Of a stretch of DNA of 11,871 bases, positions 7,483 to 11,871 are shown piece after piece. Source of the stretch: Mailhella sp. (lineage in GTDB: Bacteria > Desulfobacterota > Desulfovibrionia > Desulfovibrionales > Desulfovibrionaceae). Each line of letters starts with the position of its first letter. Position 1 is the stretch's first letter. Both the position numbers and the translations under genes were made by a program. The notes beneath the pieces are model-generated. The model did no database searches. It was given only the letters and a program-made list of their open reading frames with translations, and was not told the origin of the DNA. The stretch covers positions 1 to 11,871 of the forward strand of contig JAHHTE010000049.1 of the NCBI GenBank assembly GCA_020024815.1. Reading direction: 5' to 3'.

Positions 7483-10400
7483 TTATCTTACAACTAAAAA
7501 TGTTACAAGTTCAAAATCTTCTAAACCCTTTAGTTTATCTGCCATAAAACTTATTGTATTTCCTTTTAAAAAGCTTAATGTCTTGCTTTCCTCTTCTTTT
7601 ACCAAAAGAGAACTTATTGCTTTATTCAATAACAGGGAATAATGGGACATATTTTTCCCGTCGTTGGTTTCTTGATTAAATGCTGTTGTTAATGCTTGGA
7701 TAGGTGTTGAATGTTCCTTACAAAGATAACGCATTGTATCAAGCAATTTTTTAGGCTGTAAATGATCGCAAAGAATATTCCCCTCATTATCCACATAAAC
7801 CATATAAAAAGGGTGTAAACGATTTTGATTATGAATATTTACACTATTAAAACGATTTTTTAATATAAATATTACTCCCGCTTGAGTATCTTCTTTTTTT
7901 GATACTAGGGCGTGCATACCTAAGGGAATACGGTCAAGACTGTTTTCGCTTTTCAAATAATCTAATAAATCAAGGCGAAATTCATTTAAACCTAGATCCA
8001 TTATTGAAATACTATTTGACATTTCCTCTATATCTACTACTTCATCTTGTAGGCGTTTTAATTGGGCTTTTCTGTACTCTAAATCTATTTTTTCATCTTC
8101 GCTTAAAATATTGTCGTCCCCTGTTGCCGTCATATCCACTATTTTCATTTTTGTTTCAACTTTAGCTTTTAATTTAATATATTCATCAAGGCTTATGTCT
8201 GGCCAAAAATTTATTAACTGAATATACGTGTTCTTACTACCTATGCGGTCTATACGACCAAAACGCTGAATAATACGGACTGGATTCCAATGAATATCAT
8301 AATTTATAAGATAATCACAATCTTGTAAATTTTGCCCCTCAGATATACAATCTGTTGCTATCAAAATATCTATTTCATGTTCACATTTTGGCATTAGCAA
8401 GGCTCTTTCTTTGGAAAAAGGAGAAAAACACGTTAACACATCATTTAACCGTGTAGAAAAATTCTTTATTGTTGTTTTACCTTCTATGGAACCTGTTATT
8501 AATGCCGTTTCAAGATTAAATTCTTGCTTTATCAACTGACTTATATTTTCATATAAATATGTTGCTGTGTCGCTAAATGCTGTAAAAATTATTACTTTCT
8601 TATTATCGGCATTTATCGGATTTGTTATTTTTTGACGCAATAAATTTATTAACTGCTGCAATTTACTATCATTTATTGGATTTATTGTTTCTAATTCCAA
8701 AAGCAAATTATCTAAAAGCTCTTTGTCTGACTGCATATCATAAAGCCAAGACTCATAATCCATATCTGCAAGATTTAATTTTACATTTTTTCCAAAAGAA
8801 AAAAGACTATCATCATTTTGATCCTCTAAATCAAAATCTTGTTGCTCAAAGTCTACTTCTATATCAGAACTTATAAAATTTGCCTGACCATGATTTTTAT
8901 ATGTTTCTATCATGCTTATATTATTCGTTATTAAATCATTTATCCGTTGCAATGTTAACCTAAATGCATGAACAGAACTTTCTAATCGCTTCATTAAATT
9001 TATAGACGTTAAACGACGTATTCCGTATTCTCTATTTTCTTGCGTAAAACCCTTATTCACTGATTCATCTTTAAATAATTCAGCGTATTTTTCCTTTTTA
9101 CTCGCTAAAATAAAACGCGTTGGTGTATACACTGATAACGTTAATCGCATAAGATTTGAAAATATGCCGTTATATGTTACTGTATTTTGTAAATCTGTTA
9201 TAGCTGGTCTTAAAGAAAGTGGCTTTAATCGTGTAGGAAATTTGCCTATCTCGGCTGTACTGTAATATTTTTCTATATGCTTACGAGATCTTGCTATGGT
9301 TACACTATCTAATAACTCAAAAAAATCAAAATCTAACATTTGCAATAAATTTTCCGTAGTGCGTTCCTCTACTTGAAAATTACTCCATATATTAAATGCT
9401 CTTTGTGCTTCCCTAAATATTTGCTCTATGGGGTGTACTGTGTTTAATTTATCCTCAATATTACTTGCTTCCCCTTCATACGCTAATTGTAATTGATTTT
9501 TTAAATCTAAAAACCGATTATTCACTGGCGTTGCTGATAACATCAAAACCTTTGTTTTTACCCCTTGACGTATTACCTTTTTTAAAAGCCGTTGATAACG
9601 ATTTTGCTTTTCTTCCATTTCTGGATTTTCTGATAATTTCCCGCCATTTCTAAAATTATGCGATTCGTCTATCACTATTAAATCGTAATTACTCCAATTT
9701 AATCTATCCAACTCCAAACCATTAGACTGCCCCTTATCTCGCGTTAAATCTGTATGAAATAAAACATCATAACGCAATCTATCCTCTGCTATGGGATTAT
9801 TTACATAATTCGCTTTATATGTATTCCAGTTATTCACAAGCTTTTTAGGACACAAAACTAAAACACTTTTATTTCTATTTTCATAATACTTTATTACCGA
9901 TAAAGCCGTATACGTTTTGCCTAAGCCCACACTATCCGCTAAAATACAACCATTATACTTTTCAAGTTTATTAATTATTGCAAGAGCAGCGTCCTTTTGA
10001 AAATTATACAACTTATTCCATATCTTACTAGATTTAAATCCCGTTGCTTCATTGGGTAAAATATCTTCCGATATATCTTCTAAAAATTCATTAAAAATAT
10101 TATACAAGGTTATATAATAAATAAAATTCGGAGAGTTTTCCTTATACGCCGTGCTTATGCTCTCTAATACCGTTTCTGTTACATCTTTAAACGTTGAGGC
10201 ATTATTCCAAAGTGCGTCAAACCCTTTCAAAAATTGCAAAGAACTTGACGTATCAAGTTTATTTACAAAATTTAATAAATTGTCGCCCTTTTCTATGCCT
10301 AAATCAACTGTTGTAAAACTATTAAAAGGCATATAACTTACACAAGTTTCTTTATTCTGTATTACAAAAAAAGTATTAGAATTACTCGTACTTATATTTG

Positions 10401-10740
10401 ATTTAAATTGAACCTTGCCTCGTATCCAATCAGCACATTCCTTTGCTATGGCTTTTTGCGTCATCGCGTTACGTAGCTTTATCTCAAATTCCGAACCGTA
10501 TAAACTCTTTTCTCTATCTAACTTAGGAATATAAAATTCCCGCTTCTCTTTTGGCGTCTTTTCTTCTATAAAGGTCGGTGATGTAAAAATAAACCGTAAC
10601 TCTTCTATTCCCTCAAGCTCCTTTTTCAATGCCTTAAACGCAAACATAGAAAAACACGCAGACGCAATAGATACCTTGCTCCCTTTTGTTAATTCCTTGC
10701 GTATATCATCTATTACTTTATTATTCTGATTGTCAAACAT
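7483..10740 (-). CDS. SNF2-type helicase with N-terminal PLD-like region
   Basis: The 1085-residue protein begins with about 150 residues like the PLD-like region of helicase-related defence proteins (KGSKVSIASACFSMFAFKAL at 19-38). A superfamily 2 SNF2-type motor follows: Walker A SVGLGKT (270-276), motif II DESH (358-361), motif III SAT (402-404), then the second RecA-like half with SEGQNLQDCDYLINYD (800-815) and QRFGRIDRIG (825-834). An insertion of about 170 residues separates the halves near 540-710. The motor should use ATP to move on double-stranded DNA. The nuclease-like part has no histidine in residues 1-328, so a classical HKD active site is absent. It is the first gene of the operon and probably an accessory DNA motor for the type III system. 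The ATG at 10740 is 16 nt from the best ribosome site, so the exact start is uncertain. Confidence 0.88.
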   Translation of the reverse strand: MFDNQNNKVIDDIRKELTKGSKVSIASACFSMFAFKALKKELEGIEELRFIFTSPTFIEEKTPKEKREFYIPKLDREKSLYGSEFEIKLRNAMTQKAIAKECADWIRGKVQFKSNISTSNSNTFFVIQNKETCVSYMPFNSFTTVDLGIEKGDNLLNFVNKLDTSSSLQFLKGFDALWNNASTFKDVTETVLESISTAYKENSPNFIYYITLYNIFNEFLEDISEDILPNEATGFKSSKIWNKLYNFQKDAALAIINKLEKYNGCILADSVGLGKTYTALSVIKYYENRNKSVLVLCPKKLVNNWNTYKANYVNNPIAEDRLRYDVLFHTDLTRDKGQSNGLELDRLNWSNYDLIVIDESHNFRNGGKLSENPEMEEKQNRYQRLLKKVIRQGVKTKVLMLSATPVNNRFLDLKNQLQLAYEGEASNIEDKLNTVHPIEQIFREAQRAFNIWSNFQVEERTTENLLQMLDFDFFELLDSVTIARSRKHIEKYYSTAEIGKFPTRLKPLSLRPAITDLQNTVTYNGIFSNLMRLTLSVYTPTRFILASKKEKYAELFKDESVNKGFTQENREYGIRRLTSINLMKRLESSVHAFRLTLQRINDLITNNISMIETYKNHGQANFISSDIEVDFEQQDFDLEDQNDDSLFSFGKNVKLNLADMDYESWLYDMQSDKELLDNLLLELETINPINDSKLQQLINLLRQKITNPINADNKKVIIFTAFSDTATYLYENISQLIKQEFNLETALITGSIEGKTTIKNFSTRLNDVLTCFSPFSKERALLMPKCEHEIDILIATDCISEGQNLQDCDYLINYDIHWNPVRIIQRFGRIDRIGSKNTYIQLINFWPDISLDEYIKLKAKVETKMKIVDMTATGDDNILSEDEKIDLEYRKAQLKRLQDEVVDIEEMSNSISIMDLGLNEFRLDLLDYLKSENSLDRIPLGMHALVSKKEDTQAGVIFILKNRFNSVNIHNQNRLHPFYMVYVDNEGNILCDHLQPKKLLDTMRYLCKEHSTPIQALTTAFNQETNDGKNMSHYSLLLNKAISSLLVKEEESKTLSFLKGNTISFMADKLKGLEDFELVTFLVVR

Positions 10741-10752
10741 TGATAAAATCGC

Positions 10753-10773
10753 TTAGCCTCCCTTTATTTTCAT
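10753..10773 (-). CDS. Six-codon leader ORF (MKIKGG) before the helicase
   Basis: A short frame encodes MKIKGG followed by TAA. AAGGTAGG (10784-10777) lies just upstream, with AAGG 7 nt from its ATG. Its last codons contain the ribosome site of the helicase. It is in the same reading frame as the helicase, separated by one TAA and four codons. It could be a leader for translational coupling, the relic of a longer N-terminus, or chance. Confidence 0.28.
   Translation of the reverse strand: MKIKGG
10757..10764 (-). promoter_or_regulatory. Ribosome-binding site AAGGGAGG of the helicase gene, oddly spaced
   Basis: This strong Shine-Dalgarno sequence lies 16 nt from the helicase ATG at 10740, longer than usual. 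It is only 7 nt from an in-frame ATT at 10749-10747, which is ideal spacing. Either the ATT is a rare start codon adding three residues, or the ATG is reached by re-initiation after the six-codon leader that contains this site. Confidence 0.5.
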
Positions 10774-10831
10774 AATCCTACCTTGTTAAACAAACTTTTG
10801 CAAGGAAAAGAAATATCTATTGAACTTCTAT

Positions 10832-10847
10832 AAGAATTATTATTCTT
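10832..10847. promoter_or_regulatory. Dyad overlapping the rnlA -35 box, possible operator
   Basis: AAGAAT (10832-10837) and ATTCTT (10842-10847) form a perfect 6-bp dyad around TATT. The right arm overlaps the first two bases of the rnlA -35 box, a position where a bound regulator would block transcription. Toxin-antitoxin genes are commonly autoregulated, so an operator is plausible, but such dyads also occur by chance in AT-rich DNA. Confidence 0.3.
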
Positions 10848-10875
10848 GACAATACTATATCTATTATTATATAAA
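10846..10875 (+). promoter_or_regulatory. Sigma-70-type promoter of rnlA
   Basis: A consensus TTGACA (10846-10851) is followed after 18 bp by TATAAA (10870-10875), or after 16 bp by TATATA (10868-10873). Transcription would start near 10882, giving a leader of about 14 nt that carries only the GAGGGGA ribosome site (10884-10890). No equally good promoter is visible for the opposite operon in this divergent region. Confidence 0.65.
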
Positions 10876-10895
10876 TATATATCGAGGGGATAATT

Positions 10896-11871
10896 ATGGT
10901 AAAAGAAAAAAGAGTTTTCATTAATCAAGATAAACTTAGAGAAGAAATGGATAAAATAGGAGAAAAACTATGGGGTACAGAGTATACAAGCTTACCTATA
11001 TCTATACATAACCAAAATTCAAATAATGAATTTTTTCGACTACAATTTTCTGTTAATCAAAAACATGCTCAAATAAATTGTTATAAAAATAAAAATAATG
11101 AATTTAAATTTGTTTGTGAAGGAAAAAATCAAGACTTATCTGAAAAATTAAAAACTGAATTACTAGCAAATCATTGCTCTGCCGAGAATAAAGCTGATAC
11201 TTGTTGTTTTGATAATATCAAAGAAGAATCATTTAATTCACTACAAAACTATTTATGGAATGAAGAAACAGTAAAAAATAAAAAAAAACAAGACGCTGCA
11301 TTAGATCCAAATAATACACATTCATTTCTTAAAATACAAAGTGATTATGGCGATAAATTAACGATAACTTATTATAAAACAGGTAAATTAATTTTACAAG
11401 GAAAACCTGCTTATCTTATGGCTATGACTATTTGTCATATCGCTTCATTTTCTGAAGTAACAGAAAAAAATATTCTTACTAATTATGAAAAACTTTTAAA
11501 TTTTACACAAAACAAGATTCAAATTGAACCTTTTGAAAATTTGAAAAAAGAACTACCTAATGCCTATAATAAAGTAGATGATACAGTATTAAAAATATTA
11601 TCTCCTGCTTTAATACTTTCTAAAAAAAATTTAAATTTATCAGATTATTCTTGTTATACCTTTCCTGCATTAAAAGCTTTAGAATGTTTACTAGTTCTTA
11701 TACTAAATAAAAAAAACATATCTTATGATCCTAAAAAGGGTTTTGGTTCTATTTTTTCATTTGATAAAGCAAATAGCATACATATATTAGCAACCCCACA
11801 TACTAGTTTTTTTGATAATAATGGGCAAAAAGTTTTATGTTCAATATATAATTACTTTAATAAACATAGAC
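10896..11871 (+). CDS. rnlA: RnlA-family ribonuclease toxin (RNase LS), 3' end cut by window
   Basis: The frame is open for 325 codons to the window edge. E. coli RnlA has about 357 residues, so only the last 30 or so are missing. The match rests on TGKLILQGKP (162-171; E. coli TGKLQIQGRP), FPALKALE (256-263; E. coli YPELRTIE) and YFNKHR ending at Arg325 (E. coli FFNVER). RnlA is an endoribonuclease with a HEPN active site that degrades mRNA when its antitoxin RnlB is lost, for example after phage infection. From memory the E. coli catalytic residues are Arg255, Glu258, Arg318 and His323. Here Glu263 and Arg325 match, Lys260 replaces the first arginine, and the histidine lies beyond the edge. 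The start has GAGGGGA 5 nt upstream and a TTGACA promoter. It is divergent from the restriction operon, and rnlB is expected just downstream. Confidence 0.85.
   Translation, partial: MVKEKRVFINQDKLREEMDKIGEKLWGTEYTSLPISIHNQNSNNEFFRLQFSVNQKHAQINCYKNKNNEFKFVCEGKNQDLSEKLKTELLANHCSAENKADTCCFDNIKEESFNSLQNYLWNEETVKNKKKQDAALDPNNTHSFLKIQSDYGDKLTITYYKTGKLILQGKPAYLMAMTICHIASFSEVTEKNILTNYEKLLNFTQNKIQIEPFENLKKELPNAYNKVDDTVLKILSPALILSKKNLNLSDYSCYTFPALKALECLLVLILNKKNISYDPKKGFGSIFSFDKANSIHILATPHTSFFDNNGQKVLCSIYNYFNKHR

Noticed and set aside
849..10740. Labelling the operon as BREX or DISARM
   Set aside because: No PglZ, BrxC or DUF1998-type genes are present, and mod/res have standard type III motifs.
10775..10803. 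TTGCAA (10803-10798) and TAGGAT (10780-10775), 17 bp apart, as the minus-strand operon promoter
   Set aside because: The -10 match is poor and would start transcription inside the leader ORF; not strong enough to call.

Overview
The window is AT-rich (roughly 30% G+C by eye) with dense, tightly packed genes and clear Shine-Dalgarno sequences. It looks like a defence island in a low-GC bacterium, probably host-associated and Gram-negative. The taxon cannot be fixed from the sequence. No rRNA, intact tRNA, transposase, integrase or CRISPR array is visible.

Layout. Positions 1-260 hold two tiny ORFs with good ribosome sites and a palindromic terminator. Positions 300-515 hold a possible remnant of a membrane-protein frame on the minus strand. 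Positions 573-730 form a GC-rich block (about 53% G+C over 601-720) full of long inverted repeats. A minus-strand terminator (771-818) and an 11-bp sequence resembling the 3' end of a tmRNA or tRNA (832-842) follow. I read this short sequence as a possible island boundary.

From 849 to 10740 five genes lie on the minus strand with gaps of 1 to 24 nt, so they are almost certainly one operon. In transcription order they are: an SNF2-type helicase with an N-terminal PLD-like region; a DUF4391 protein; a type III DNA methyltransferase (Mod); a type III restriction helicase/endonuclease (Res); and an FRG-domain protein with an N-terminal zinc-ribbon-like motif. Mod and Res form a complete type III restriction-modification pair with all key motifs. 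The helicase and DUF4391 protein are probably accessory factors. The FRG protein looks like an extra effector or helper at the 3' end of the operon.

A 155-bp divergent control region (10741-10895) separates this operon from a plus-strand gene that runs off the right edge. I recognise that gene as an RnlA-family HEPN ribonuclease toxin (RNase LS family). Its antitoxin rnlB would be expected just outside the window. Together the region offers DNA-level defence (restriction-modification) beside RNA-level defence (an RnlA toxin that acts when its antitoxin is lost), a typical defence-island arrangement. The most unusual parts are the five-gene composite operon, the in-frame six-codon leader before the helicase, the structured GC-rich block and the possible attachment-site scar.
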